The position numbers and the translations under genes were made by a program. A stretch of 64,000 nt of DNA, from assembly GCF_024323335.1 (NCBI RefSeq), contig NC_066579.1, forward strand, positions 354,771,400 through 354,835,399, read 5' to 3'. Below the pieces are notes generated by a model that worked only from the letters and a program-made list of their open reading frames with translations, searched no databases and had not been told where the DNA came from. Origin of the DNA: Lathyrus oleraceus. Taxonomy: Eukaryota > Streptophyta > Magnoliopsida > Fabales > Fabaceae. How positions within the stretch are numbered: the first letter of the stretch is position 1; the number at the start of each line of letters is the position of its first letter. Shown here in pieces: positions 11,575 to 24,068 of this stretch.

Positions 11575-11835
11575 TGATCACTTTGTCTAAAAACCCTTCC
11601 CCCATGTCAAAGGGAGGAGTGATGACATTGTTGGCGCATAAATACAATGATATTTTCATTCAATAAATTCATGTTAAATGTTTGTTCTTCCAATTATTTT
11701 CCCTTTTCGCTTTTTGCATGAAATTGGTGATCACATAAAACCCTAAAAAACAAAATAAAATCAATCTTTTCATCTGCATAATGATTTGCCTTGTTTGATT
11801 TCTAAAAGCTTTTCATATCCAAAATCATCATGCAG
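11571..11835 (+). other. Ogre intron between gag-pro and pol (265 bp)
   Basis: The donor is AC/GTAATG and the acceptor CATGCAG/GTTGATC. Splicing joins AC to G and rebuilds an ACG codon, then runs on in the pol frame. The AT-rich interior contains the Gag-Pro stop. Element A has the same boundaries (61907-62172, 266 bases). Introns at this position are documented for Ogre elements. Splicing itself is inferred. Confidence 0.85.
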
Positions 11836-14800
11836 GTTGATCAAACCCATTGAACATAATGATCCAACACCATCTCCCAATTTTGAGTTCCCTGTATTTG
11901 AGGCGGAGGAAGATGATGTTGAAGAGATTCCTGACGGGATTACCCGTCTACTTGAACATGAACAGAAAATCATTCAGCCGCATCTTGAGAATCTGGAAAC
12001 AGTCAACTTGGGGTCTGAGGATTGTGTTCGTGAAGTGAAGATTGGGGCCCTCCTGGAAGAATCTGTCAAGAAGGGGTTGATTCAATTACTACGAGAATAT
12101 GTTGATGTCTTTGCATGGTCATATGAAGACATGCCAGGTCTAGATACTGATATTGTGCAACACTTCCTACCCTTGAAGCCTGAGTGCGTGCCTGTGACGC
12201 AGAAGCTCAGAAGAACTCATCTTGATATGGCAGTGAAAATCAAAGAAGAAGTTCAGAAGCAAATTGATGTGGGGTTTCTGGTGACTTCTACATATCCTCA
12301 ATGGGTGGCCAATATTGTGCCCGTGTCTAAGAAAGATGGAAAAGTCCGGATGTGTGTGGACTATAGAGACTTGAATAAAGCTAGTCCGAAAGATGATTTC
12401 CCTCTACCACACATTGATATGTTGGTAGACAATACAACTAAATTCAATGTCTTCTCATTTATGGATGGATTTTCCGGATGTAACCAGATCAAAATGGCAC
12501 CCGAGGATATAGAGAAGACAACATTCATCACACCTTGGGGAACATTCTGTTATCGAGTGATGGCCTTCGGTTTGAAAAACGCCGGAGCCACGTATCAACG
12601 AGCTATGACCACCTTGTTTCATGATATGATGCACAAGGAGATCGAGGTGTATGTTGACGATATGATTTTTAATTCAAGTACGGAAGTTGAACATGTAGAG
12701 CACTTGTTGAAGCCTTTTCAGCGTTTGAGGAAATACAAGCTTCGTTTGAATCCCAACAAGTGTACATTTGGGGTCCGTTCCGGCAAGTTATTGGGCTTTA
12801 TTGTTAGTGAAAGAGGTATTGAGGTTGATCTTGCAAAGGTCAAAGCAATACAAGAGATACCTGCGCCCAAAACTGAGAAACAAGTCTGAGGTTTTCTTGG
12901 CCGCTTGAATTATATTTCCAGATTTATATCCCACATGACTGCCACATGTGCGCCGATATTCAAGCTCCTCCGGAAAGATCAGTCCCATGATTGGACCGAG
13001 GATTGCCAAAAAGCTTTCGATAGTATTAAAGAGTATCTGTCTGAACCTCCGATTCTATCTCCGCCCGTGGAAGGAAGACCTTTGATCATGTATCTAACTG
13101 TTCATAAAGACTCAATGGGTTATGTCCTCGGTCAGCAAGACGAATCAGGGAAGAAGGAGTATGCTATTTACTACCTGAGCAAGAAGTTCCCTGATTGTGA
13201 GTCTCGATACTCAATGCTTGAGAAGACATGATGTGCTTTGGCTTGGGCTACTAAGCGCTTACGTCAGTATATGATAAATCATACGACTTGGTTGATATCC
13301 AGAATGGATCCAATCAAGTACATCTTCGAGAAGCCTGCTTTAACAGGGAGGATTGCCCGTTGGCAGATGTTGTTATATGAGTATGATATTGAGTGTCGAG
13401 CTCAGAAGGCTATTAAAGGTAGTATCTTGGCTGACCATTTGGCACATCAGCCTATTGAAGATTATCAGTCAGTTCAGTATGACTTCCCGGATGAGGAAAT
13501 TCTGTATTTGAAAGTGAAAGACTGCGATGAGCCTACACTCGATGAAGGGCCAGAGCCTGGTTCCAGATGGAGTATGGTGTTTGATGGCGTTGTAAATCAG
13601 TATGGAAATGGTATTAGGGTAGTGATTATTACTCCTCAGGGCACACATATTCCTTTTACAGCAAGGCTAACTTTCAAATGCACGAATAATATGGCTGAGT
13701 ATGTGGCATGTATTATGGGATTGGAGGAATGTATTGATCTAAGGATCAAGCATCTTGACGTATATGGTGATTCGACCCTCGTTGTTAATCAGATTAAAGG
13801 TAAATGGGAAACAAATCAGCTTGGTCTCATTCCATATAGAGATTATGCGAGGAGGATTTCAACGTTCGTTACTAAGGTTGACTTCCATCATATTCCTCGA
13901 GAGGAGAATCAGATGGCAGATGCTCTCGCTACGCTAGATTCAATGATTGTGGTAAAACTTTGGAATGAAGTCCCCAATATCACTGTGATGTGCTTGGATA
14001 GACCAGCTCATGTATTTGCAGTAGAAGAAGCGAAAGATGATAAGCCGTGGTATTATGACATCAAGTGTTTCCTTTGGAACCAGGTTTACCCGCCTGGGGC
14101 ATCTGTGAAAGATAGGAAGACTTTGAGGAGGTTGTCAGGCAGTTTCTACCTCAATGGCAATGTGCTTTATAAGAGGAATTTTGACATGGTTCTGCTCAGA
14201 TGCGTGGATAGACACGAAGCAGACCTGTTAATGACTGAGGTCCATGAGGGTTCATTTGGTACTCATTCCAATGGACATGCCATGGCTAGAAAGATTGTGA
14301 GAGCAGGCTACTATTGGCTGACAATGGAGTCTGACTGCTGCAAATATGTGAAGAAATGCCACAAGTGTCAGATTTACGCGGATATGATTCATATTCCTCC
14401 GACACTTTTGAATGTGATTTCATCACCTTGGCCTTTCTCCATGTGGGGAATTGACATGATTTGCATGATAGAACCAAAAGCATCTAATGGGCACAGATTT
14501 ATTCTCGTAGCAATTGATTACTTTACTAAGTGGGTTGAAGCGGCATCGTATGCAAACGTGACCAGGCAGGTGGTCGTGAAGTTTATCAAGAATCAGCTTA
14601 TATGCCGCTATGGTGTGCCATACAAGATCATTAATGATAATGGATCTAACTTGAACAACAAAATGATGAAAGAGTTGTGTAGCGAGTTCAAGATTGCGCA
14701 TCATATTCTTCTCCTTATAGACCCAAGATGAACGGGGTTGTTGAAGCTGCTAATAAGAATATCAAGAAGATTATCCAGAAGATGGTTGTCACGTATAAGG

Positions 14801-15294
14801 ATTGGCATGAGATGTTGCCATTTGCTTTACATGGATATCGTACATCTGTTCGCATTTCAACAGGGGCAACCCCTTTCTCTCTTGTTTATGGCATGGAGGT
14901 TGTACTCCTAGTAGAGGTGGAGATCCCATCAATGAGAGTCTTGATGGAAGCCAAGTTGATTGATGTTGAATGGGTTCAGAGTCGTTATGACCAACTGAAT
15001 TTGATAGAAGAGAAGAGATTGACTGCCATGTGCCATGGTCAGTTGTATCAACAGAGAATGAAGAAAGCTTTTGATAAGAAGGTCAAGCCTCGTGTGTTCC
15101 GAGAAGGTGACCTTGTGCTCAAGAAAGTCTTGTCTTTCGCGCCCGATTCCAGGGGCAAGTGGACTCCAAACTATGAAGGTCCATATGTTGTTAAGAGAGC
15201 CTTTTTAGGCGGCACGTTGATACTTACAACTATGGATGGGGAGGATTTCACTCGTCCTGTGAATTCAGATGCAGTCAAGAAATACTTCGCCTAA
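11836..15294 (+). pseudogene. pol: Ogre Pol: RT, two RNase H domains, integrase (interrupted)
   Basis: This would make cDNA, remove RNA and insert the DNA. RT is at about 12250-12900, with catalytic YVDD at 12650-12661. The first RNase H is at about 13060-13400. A second, archaeal-type RNase H is at about 13560-13940 (FDG, NNMAEY and YGDS acidic residues present), as known for the Tat lineage. Integrase follows: an HHCC zinc finger near 14240-14370 and DDE residues at 14453, 14636 and 14743. The breaks are a TGA at 12887 (one C-to-T change from the CGA expected for the Arg conserved in A), a TGA at 13229 shared with A, and a single-base loss near 14704-14706 that puts the last 188 codons in another frame. 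Everything else is intact, so decay is slight. The C-terminal tail ends at 15294. Confidence 0.93.
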
Positions 15295-18106
15295 AAATAA
15301 AAACAGAATAGCTCGCTAAGTTGAAAACCGGAAAGGGCGGCTTAGACAAAAATGAGCGTCTCTGTGGATTGAAAACCCGAAAGGGCGATCCAGGCAAAAG
15401 TTAGAGACATGAAAAAATGAATATTTGTATCCCGCTAGATTGAGTACCTCACCCTGGGGCAATCTAGGCAAAAATTAGGGATTTGGCAAGTAACTGCATC
15501 CTGACAAGACTTTGTTCTACATCTGTCATCCGTCAGAGATTCTTGCTCATTCATCAACCGAAGCTTCGAATACATCGAATTCAGAATTGGTGGAGAAATG
15601 TGCATTATGTTCAATGTAGCCCTTTTCCAATATACATCACCAATTTCAAACTTGTAAAGATCTATGGAGTCCTGCCATTCGCAGACTACCATTCCATCAA
15701 ATAAATTTGAGCCTTTTATCCAATTATTTTCACTCTTATTTGTTTCTATTCGACAAATGTTTTGCATGTTTTAATTGAGAAAATATCATTGTTTTGAAAA
15801 AATGAATTTTTCATAACTTGCCTTTAAACAAAGTGAACATTCACAATGACGAAAGGATACTTAGGAGATTCTTAGTGCTCTCCCAAGGATGGTATGATCT
15901 CCAACAGGGTAAGATGTTTGTTCATATTCCTGGCATGACTGTATCTTCTTCCTCCGGAATCCTAAGTGGTATGCTTGTTGAGATATTCACCACTCTTCCC
16001 TTCAGCGGGGTAGCAACCTGTTTCTCCTCAGCAGACGTGATCCCCTTGGTGGGTGCAGTACTTGGTGGTTGATCCCCATAATCCCTTTATCCCTCGGATA
16101 GATGCCCCAGTAAAGTTGCTTATGTGGCAGTTTCTACCTGTGCAATAAACTCTTTTCCCCAGCTGTGACTGATGATTCATCCCCTGCGGAGGTCTTTGCT
16201 TCCTGATATCTCTGATTCCCGGCAGATTGGATACCCTCCGTTGAACCTGGCTCTCTCTCTCTTGAGATGTGGTACCGGATGCTTATCTCCTTGGAGCTCT
16301 TTGTGTTAGAAATGTCTGTTTGTCAGCATTCATCATACATACACCACGCATATGTGCATATAATTTTCGAACATTTGGATATTCATATTGCATTTTTTGC
16401 CATATATATTTTGTTTGTTATCCTCTGCTAGTTGGTAATACATTTCCCAAGCAGATGTCGGTGTCTGATCCCCATGTAGAGTCAGCCCCTTAAGCAGAAA
16501 GTGTTTATCCTTCCTTCCGCATTCCCCACTGAGTTATATCCTCGTGGGCGACGGTTGTTTTCGCTTCCTCCCAACACATATATTGGGATGGACTTCCCTA
16601 TTGGGTTATATCCTCACTAGGACGAGTCTTGATTCAGTTTGCCTCTTTGGTTTGATCCTAAATTGGCCTCTTGTGACTGTTTCTTGTGCTTCCCCGTGGT
16701 AAATGAATAATTGCTCAGTAATCGATAATCATTCATCTCATCCCTGGCGGAGTCTGTGGTTCACTACCCCTATACCGGTAGTTGTAAACCCTATTTTCTC
16801 TCCTTTGCAGAGTTAACCTTTTTGTTCATCCTAAGTTGATGACGGTTACTTTTCCGTGGTTTTCTACCTAGTATCCGGTAGATGTAATCCCCTCCTTGAC
16901 GGTTATCATTATCCAATATTCGGTGTTGATATTCCCTCATTCTTTCGGATAATTGCTCTGATTAGACAATTTATCCCCAACAAGCCTTCTTTCATACCGG
17001 TTGCCGGAAATGTTTGTTGCTCCCATTGATTGGTCATCATTATATACCTAGTGTTGGTATCCCGATGCCTTTCTCTCTCGGTCGATTTATCCTTTATTAA
17101 CCCAGTAACCGGTTCTGGATAATCTTCCGTGCGATTATATTATCTACGTTCTGACGGAAATAGATAATATATCTCATGCACTTTTTGGTCGAAGCCTTTT
17201 GTTCTTCCCCAGTTGAGTAATATTTGTATCCCTATTTTGGAATCGAATGTCCATCCCTTAATCGAGTTTGCTCTTTGCCCTCTTTATTGAATGATGAGTG
17301 TTCTTGGAATATTCCCCAATTCACGCTTTGGTCGGTCACCTATTATATTCCCAGTAACCGGTATCCCTGGTGTTCCTTCCTTCTGCTCCCTATTATGACT
17401 TTTTATCCCCTGTGGAGTCAGATTTTCCTGAGTCGAAATATACCTTTCTAGGTCTTCCCCAGATGATTTGGTTGATTGATATCTCTCACCCTTATACCGG
17501 TCTTAGATATTCATTCTTCCCGAGCATGTTGTTCTCTCACCCTTATACCGGTGTTCAGATCACACGTCTCTTTGAGCTTATTACCCAGTAACCGGTAATA
17601 CCTCATCCCGTTGCTTCCCTAGGAGATTCCTTTTTGGATATCCCCAGTGAGGTCCCTTAGTGGATTATCCTCACCTGAGTCCGAATTTTTATCCGAAGTA
17701 TCCATTGTGGATAATGTTGTTGTGTTGGCATATTCCCCAATACATGCATCTTCGAGTCAGCTCGAGTCTTTCAAATGGATTTATTCCCTTTGATTTCTGC
17801 TCCCTAAGTTTCAAGTCATGACCTGCTCACGCATTTTATTCCTTTTCTTATCCCCATTAGAGTCCCTAGAGTCTTTGTCCCATTTTATGAGCATATTACT
17901 CATATGGAATTTCAATTTCCTCCTGATCTTTACCTTTGTGGACGGATATCCCCACAGAGTGTTACCATTCTGCATACATTTGCATCATGAGGTCTCTTAG
18001 GGACCAAAATTCGTCTCTTTGTTATTATTTAAGCCCATTCTACCTCGTCGAAACGAAGATTTTAACCTTCACTTCTCCGGCTAGAATGACCCTAAATAGG
18101 GGCATC
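15295..18106 (+). other. Element B 3' untranslated region with degenerate repeats
   Basis: No long frame in 2.8 kb. At 15310-15480 there are three loose copies of a block with GAAAACC-GAAAGGGCG-GGCAAAA. From about 16740 to 17600, an ACCGGTA-type motif recurs about eight times, often as CCCAGTAACCGGTA or CTTATACCGGT (near 16768, 16868, 16995, 17100, 17350, 17490, 17540, 17582). The same motif family occurs on the minus strand in A's 3' region. Its function is unknown. Confidence 0.75.
18091..18106 (+). promoter_or_regulatory. Polypurine tract region of element B
   Basis: CCTAAATAGGGGCATC abuts the 3' LTR. The purine run AAATAGGGG is short and interrupted, but it is the only candidate at the required place for priming plus-strand synthesis. 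Confidence 0.6.
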
Positions 18107-21100
18107 TGTAAGACCCCAATTTTGTCCCTAAGATCCCTCATGGCATCATAATATTGCATTTGCATTGCCTCAAGGATCATTAGCATCTTGGTTCCCTTTG
18201 CCTTTGGGTTAGGACCTTCTGTGAGTTGGTTTGAGATCACCAAGCATGCTTGAATTGTATATCATTTCTTTTCTCATTTTGTTTACTAACCAAACACACA
18301 AAAATATGTCACTAACATCTTTTGTTTGTAGCTTGAGTAATCACAAGGTCCAAAGCTTCTAGGAGATTATTGGTACAAAGACATGGTCAAGAGGAGATGA
18401 TAACAAGCATGGAAATGGTTCTCAAAGCTCTCATCCATCAAATATGCTCCCTAGTACCTCAATGCATCATTTTGATCAAAGCAAGTCAAAGGATTTGAGG
18501 TCTTGTTTTTCAGAGAAACCCTAATTCATATGTGCATCACAATGCCTTGCTCATGAAGCAACCTCAGCCCATGGTCAAATACAATCAAGGGAAGTTTTTT
18601 AATTCATCATTTCATGCATATTTGAACTTATTTGAGTGTCCTCAATCATCAATTCATCAAGATATGAGTTGTGGACTTGAGAAGTTGATCAGTCAATTCA
18701 TCTGACTATTTTGAAATGCACTAAGACCTAACTTTTTATGTTTTGCTCAAATGGAGATGGTTCCAAAAGAAAAAATGTTCTTAAGGACAATATGAACAAC
18801 TTTCAGGTTCATCAAAAATTGATTTGAAGCATGGAAGGCCATCTACCATTCCAATACATTATAGGTCATTTTGACTGAAACCCTAATTGTGGGTCAACTT
18901 CCCAAGGACATAACTCATCTATTGTTTATGATTGTGAGGTGGGATAAAATGCATTGGAAAGCTTAAGATGTCTACTTCAAATGGTATGTTGAACAAAATT
19001 TCAAAATCTCAAAGGAAATACATGTGATAATGCAAGACATTATAGGTCCTTTTGGGTCAAATGCATTAAAAGTCAAAAAAGTCCAACTTCAAGTGCCCAT
19101 AACTCTTTCATCAAAAATCCAAATGATGAAAACTTTAAGTCCATTTTGATTGTCTTGAAAAGATATACAACTTTGATGTTGGAGGTTGTTTCATTTGGGG
19201 CTTGTATAATGGAAATAGAAGGGCTTGAAAGTTGGCCAATTTTAGAAACCTTGCCTTGACATATCTTGCACCTTGCACTTTAAACTCAAATTTCATAACT
19301 TTCCACACTTCAAATGAGTTTTTGTCCAACATAACATTTGTTCCTTATACAGAGACCTTTCCAACCATTACCCACATGCCTATGTTTGGATTTTCTAAAA
19401 TGGTACTTTCGAAGAGATGAATGTTTAGGTACAAATGAGAAATTCACTTGAAATCTTGTTACATGAGCAATTGCCTTGCAAGTTACACGTCCAATTCCAT
19501 TTGGCTGATGCTCATAATTCATTTGGCATTGTTTTTGGGCCTTGTGCATGATCATGCAAGCCCATGCAATGAAGCTCCACATGCCATGCACACGGATTGA
19601 TCACAAGCTTCTTGCCACTTCCTCTATAAATAGAGACCTCATTCCATTCATTTGACACGCCTAATTCAACCTGAGATGCTGCAGAATTATTTCCATAGCC
19701 ATCACTAAAGAAGCAATTGCATTTCTTTCAAATTTTTCAGATCTAGAATTCAACTTCATCTGGTTGAATTCTTAGATCTCATGCTTTTAAACCTTCATCA
19801 TTCATCTCATTGAACTTCTGTTTTAGCAAAGCCAGCAAGGCATCGAGCTCAAGCTACTAGACCTTTTTGCTTGGATCTAATGTTTTCTAAAGTCCTCAAT
19901 TAATGAGCTCAGATCCAAGGGCTCTCGTTTTTTGCATTTTTTATTTTCTGGTTTTAATTTCTTTAATTCCAATTATTTTCAAAAATCAATATCTCTTTCA
20001 TTTTTTATCCAAAAATTATGGGACCAATTGCATTATTTCCCAAATAACTTCTAGTTTCTATTTCTGATTTTTAATATTTTTTATTTTGTAATTTGATATT
20101 TTTTGTGAATTTTCTCTTTCCTGGTTATTTTTAATTCATTTTAAATAGTTTTTAATATTCAAAAATTACAAAAATATTTTCCTAACCTATTTGAATGATG
20201 ATGGATCTATGAAAAATATTCTCATCATTTTTTGAATTGATTTGAGATTTATTTGAGATTTTAGTTCAATTAGGTTATTTTTATTCATTTTTAATTGATT
20301 AAAAATAGTTTCTGACTTTTAAAAATGCTGAAATTTTTTGTCAAACTTTGTTTGACCTTGTTGAACTTAGGATAAATTACTTGGACCTTTCAAGGTTGAT
20401 TTGAAGTAATTTTGAAGTTTGACCTTTCCATTTATTTTTAATTCAAGTTTAATTAAATATTAAAACATGCCAAAAATAGTTTATTCATTTCTTGACTTCC
20501 AATCTTCATCTCACTTCTGTTTTTGATTGTTTGACCTTGACTTTCAATGTTATTGGTCAACATATGAGGATTGGTACATTGTATTTCATTTAATGCACTT
20601 TAATTTTGCCATTTCCATTTCTCTTCTTCTTCTTCTTCTTCATTTTCCTTTTGATCAATGAGTTGAAGGTTGATAAGTTAGCATTGATTAGGGAGATTTA
20701 ATCTTCCTTGATTCAAATCTAATTCATCTTGATGAATTGATCAAGTGAATGGCTTTGCATTAAGGATATGTTGTTTTCTAAATCATGCAAAAGGCTTAAA
20801 CCAATACAAGATCAATTCTCATTTTCTTTTTGGCATGGCAAGTTTTTGGGACTTGGTTCACTAATCAAGACTCCTAACTTGTGTTTGTTGCCTACATAAT
20901 TATTGACCGGCCTCAGATAGTTGTGACTTCTACATAAGTCCAATTACGATTGCTTAACATAGCGCTAAATTTGCCTTATGGGACACTAACTACTAACACT
21001 AACTATTGACAATTAACCTCTACTTTATGCACTTTACTTTTATGCAATTTACTATTCTTGCACATATTATGCATTTGCTTTTCTCTTTGCTCACTTGAGC

Positions 21101-22522
21101 ACATGTTTATGTTAATGCCATTTGCATTTTGCTCACTTGAGCACATAATTGTGTATATATTATTATGCTTGTGTTTTGTTTTGATTGTTGTGGACCAAAT
21201 GCAAAGAAATGGACTTAGTTTCTAGGACTTTCCCTATGCAAAGAATGGAGAATTGGACTTAGATTCTAGGACCTTCCTTATGCAAATTTGGAGTAAATGT
21301 ACCTTAATGATGAAGATGGGTTAGAAGAACCAAATCTCTAAACTCACTCTTGTCCATTCTTGATTTACTTCATGGAGCTTTTGATGTGTTTGCTTTTGTG
21401 CTAGGAAATTCTATGAGAGCTCAAATTGGAATACCATTGCCATGCTCATCCAAAGTTAAAGACACAAAATACATTGAGGATCTCTTAGAAGACTTGTTTG
21501 ATTGCTTCTGCTTTGTGTGATTGCTTATTCCAAAGGTGTGGAGCTACTTGGATCATCTATATGATCTCAAGAGAGGAACTCCATTGTGGTTTTGTTTCTT
21601 CTTCCCTTCTCTTTTTGTTTTACATAGGACTTAGCCCTTCTTCTTCATCTCTCCACTCTAACCCAAGCCAAAACCTTTTGTGCAAACATTTAACCTTTGC
21701 TTTCAAACATTAGAAACCTAAGCCTTATGCTTTTGATTTTCAAACTTTCTTTTCACAATACTTATTTTGAATTGAATCTTTAAGTCAACTTTGACTATTT
21801 TGTACATACTTCTAATTGGTAAATATAACCCATTTAAATTTGTTTTTGTGGTTCCAATGGCCACTTCTTAATCCAATTTTCCATAACCTTTAGCTATTAG
21901 GTTTGAGTTATCCTTATGGTAGATATAATACTCACCTATGTCCTTAGTGATGGACAATGAGTCTTCCATGCTTATTATAGGGTTAACCCCTCACTAGCAT
22001 GTTGAAGCTATCCTCACATGGTGGATTTGTGGTTTGGTTGAGTTTTTTCCATTTGATAACAAAAGACCTTAAGGCTTTTGGACCAATCAATTCACCAACT
22101 TGTTTTGAGATTTTTACCCCGAACTACGAGGTTTTGATCCTAATCTTTTTTATAGGATGGTACGTAGGCAATGGGTTTATCCATCCAAACTCAAAATGTA
22201 AATAACTTGTATATTCTCCTCTCATCTCTTCAATCATGTTTGCACAAACAAATTTTCACAAAACAACAACCTTTGCAACAAGTATGAAAAGGGCTCCCTA
22301 GGAGTACCTAGGATGTTTTGGGTGCCTAACACCTTCCCATTGCATAACCAACCCCCTTACCCAGATCTCTGTTTCTTTTACTAGTTTTTGTTAAATCTTT
22401 TAGGTTTTTGTTCGCTTTCTAACCATTCCTTTGGATAAATAGAAGTGCGGTGGCGACTCGACTTTGTATGATTTACCTTGGATTTAGTCAATATCTCTAA
22501 TGGTAACGAATACCCCGCTACA
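18107..22522 (+). repeat. Element B 3' LTR (4416 bp)
   Basis: It starts TGTAAGACCCC and ends CCCGCTACA. It matches the 5' LTR except for scattered substitutions (a few per cent by eye) and two missing blocks near 19860 and 19900. Its TATA box is at 19625-19632. The deletions remove the leader palindrome and the GC-rich part of the leader. Confidence 0.95.
19625..19632 (+). promoter_or_regulatory. Probable TATA box of element B 3' LTR
   Basis: TATAAATA lies in the same CCTCTATAAATAGAG context as at 2383. Confidence 0.6.
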
Positions 22523-22527
22523 CCATG
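22523..22527. repeat. Target-site duplication of element B, right copy (CCATG)
   Basis: It directly follows the terminal CA of the 3' LTR and matches four of five bases at 861-865. The sequence beyond it resumes A's antisense LTR at exactly the point where the left flank stopped. Confidence 0.8.
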
Positions 22528-23562
22528 CCAAAAGAAAAGAAGAATGATCTTGTATGGATTTAGGTTTTTTGCTTGACCAAGAACTAACCTATCTCTAATG
22601 CAAAGCCATTCACTTGATCTTTGATTAAGATGAATTAGATTTGGATCAAAGAAGGTTAAGCCCCTCATATGTCAAGGCTAACCATCAATCATTAACTCAT
22701 TGATCAAAAAGAAAAAGAAGAAGAAGAAGAAGAAATGGAAATGCACATGATTGAAATTCAAATGACATAGACAAAACACGTTGGCCAAATATGGAATGGA
22801 TCAACATCCATCAATGGTAAAAAGAAGCAAGATGAAGCTTAGAAGACAAGAAACAAATAAAATATTTTTGGTATTTTTGAGAATTAAAATAATACTTGAA
22901 TTAAAATAAACAAATAAAGGTCAAACTTCAAATCCATTTCAAATCAACTTGGAAAAGTCCAAATGGATCATCCTAAGTTCAACATGGTCAAACAAGATTT
23001 GACAAAAAATTTCATCATTTTTAGAAACTAGAAACTAATCGAACTAAAATCTCAAATAAATCTCAAATCAATTAAGAAATTGATGAGAATATTTTTCATA
23101 GATTCATCATCACTCAAAGATGTTAAGAAAATATTTTTGGCATTTTTGAATATTAGAAGCTATTTTAAATGAATTAAAAATAACCAGAAAAGAGAAAATT
23201 CACAAAAAATATTAAATGGAAAAATAAAAAAAATATTAAAAATCATTTTTAGAAACTAGAATTAAAAAGGGAAATAATGCAATTGGTCCCATATTTTTTG
23301 GATTTAAAATGAAGAAGATATGAATTTTTGAAATAAAATGAAATAAAAGAAAATAAAAGGAAAATTAGAAATTAAGAAAAATCCTGGCGCGTTGGATCAC
23401 ATTCATTAATTGACGTGTCCAATCTGAGGGTTGTGAGGCGCGCGCCTATGATGATCCAAAGTCAAAGGAGAAACACGTGGCATTATTAAAAGTCATAACA
23501 TTTGATGGACCAGATTAGGTCGGAGTCAAAGCATCCAAGGGCAGGGATCTCAGCCACGTGGG

Positions 23563-23584
23563 GACGGTGGTGGAAACCACCGTC
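23563..23584 (-). repeat. Perfect 9-bp hairpin in Ogre A leader
   Basis: The arms GACGGTGGT and ACCACCGTC surround a 4-base loop. It lies about 90 bases from the 20-base palindrome in the same leader. B shows no clear counterpart. Confidence 0.75.
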
Positions 23585-23671
23585 TTCTCCGGTGAGCTTC
23601 ACAGTTCCGGTGAAATTTGCAGGTTTTGAAAGCTTAACCAAAATGCACGATCCTCATATCATTGGAAAGCT

Positions 23672-23691
23672 GGGGTGATGTACATCACCCC
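23672..23691. repeat. 20-bp perfect palindrome in Ogre leader (A LTR)
   Basis: GGGGTGATGTACATCACCCC is its own reverse complement. It is the counterpart of 2833-2850, at nearly the same distance (447 LTR bases) from A's TATA box at 45853-45860 once element C is removed. Confidence 0.9.
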
Positions 23692-24063
23692 TATGCCATT
23701 GGTTTCTACTCTAGACTCTCATGGAAGGAGAATCTGAGCTAGAAATTCATGGTGTTCAAACTGAACTTGAACAATTCATGAAATTTGATGCACAGATCAA
23801 TTGCCTCTCACATGAGGACTTCAGAGGAACCAACAAACACAAGACATGAGCAAGATCCAAGGAGTTTCGAATCAAAAAATTTTGAACAATAACCTTTGAA
23901 GTGCAGCTTTACAAGGCGCGATCTCTTCCAATTCTTTGATGCAGTGTGATCTTGAGATGGCAAAGTAGTTGGTCTTAGGAATTGGAGCTCAATAATCAAC
24001 CAAGGAAGTTGAAAATTGAACTGAAAAATTGAAGAAGAAAACTCAAAATTCCTTTTAATGGAG

Positions 24064-24068
24064 GTTAG
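24064..24068. repeat. Target-site duplication of element C, left copy (GTTAG)
   Basis: Identical to 45786-45790 on the far side of the element. Confidence 0.92.

Larger units (their letters stand above)
866..22522 (+). mobile_element. Element B: full-length sense Ogre retrotransposon
   Basis: This is a complete element of 21.7 kb with LTRs at 866-5740 and 18107-22522. It has a PBS at 5747, ORF1 (6664-8061), gag-pro (8407-11574), a 265-base intron (11571-11835), pol with RT, two RNase H domains and integrase (11836-15294), a 2.8 kb 3' untranslated region, and a PPT just before 18107. Long LTRs, an ORF upstream of gag, and an intron between protease and RT are the known hallmarks of Ogre elements. 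The insertion interrupts the antisense LTR of A, leaving an imperfect 5-base target duplication. Two TGA codons and one frameshift in pol show that this copy cannot make its own complete Pol. Confidence 0.95.
22528..24068 (-). repeat. Element A 3' LTR, segment 2
   Basis: This is the antisense continuation of the LTR interrupted at 865. It contains a reverse-complement CTT tract (22715-22735), the AT-rich middle part, a GC-rich leader part with a 10-base palindrome GGCGCGCGCC (near 23437), a 9-bp stem with a 4-base loop (23563-23584) and the 20-base palindrome at 23672-23691. It ends at the insertion site of element C. There is no gene; the 166-codon minus-strand frame near 23808-24308 crosses the junction into C and is chance. 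Confidence 0.9.
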
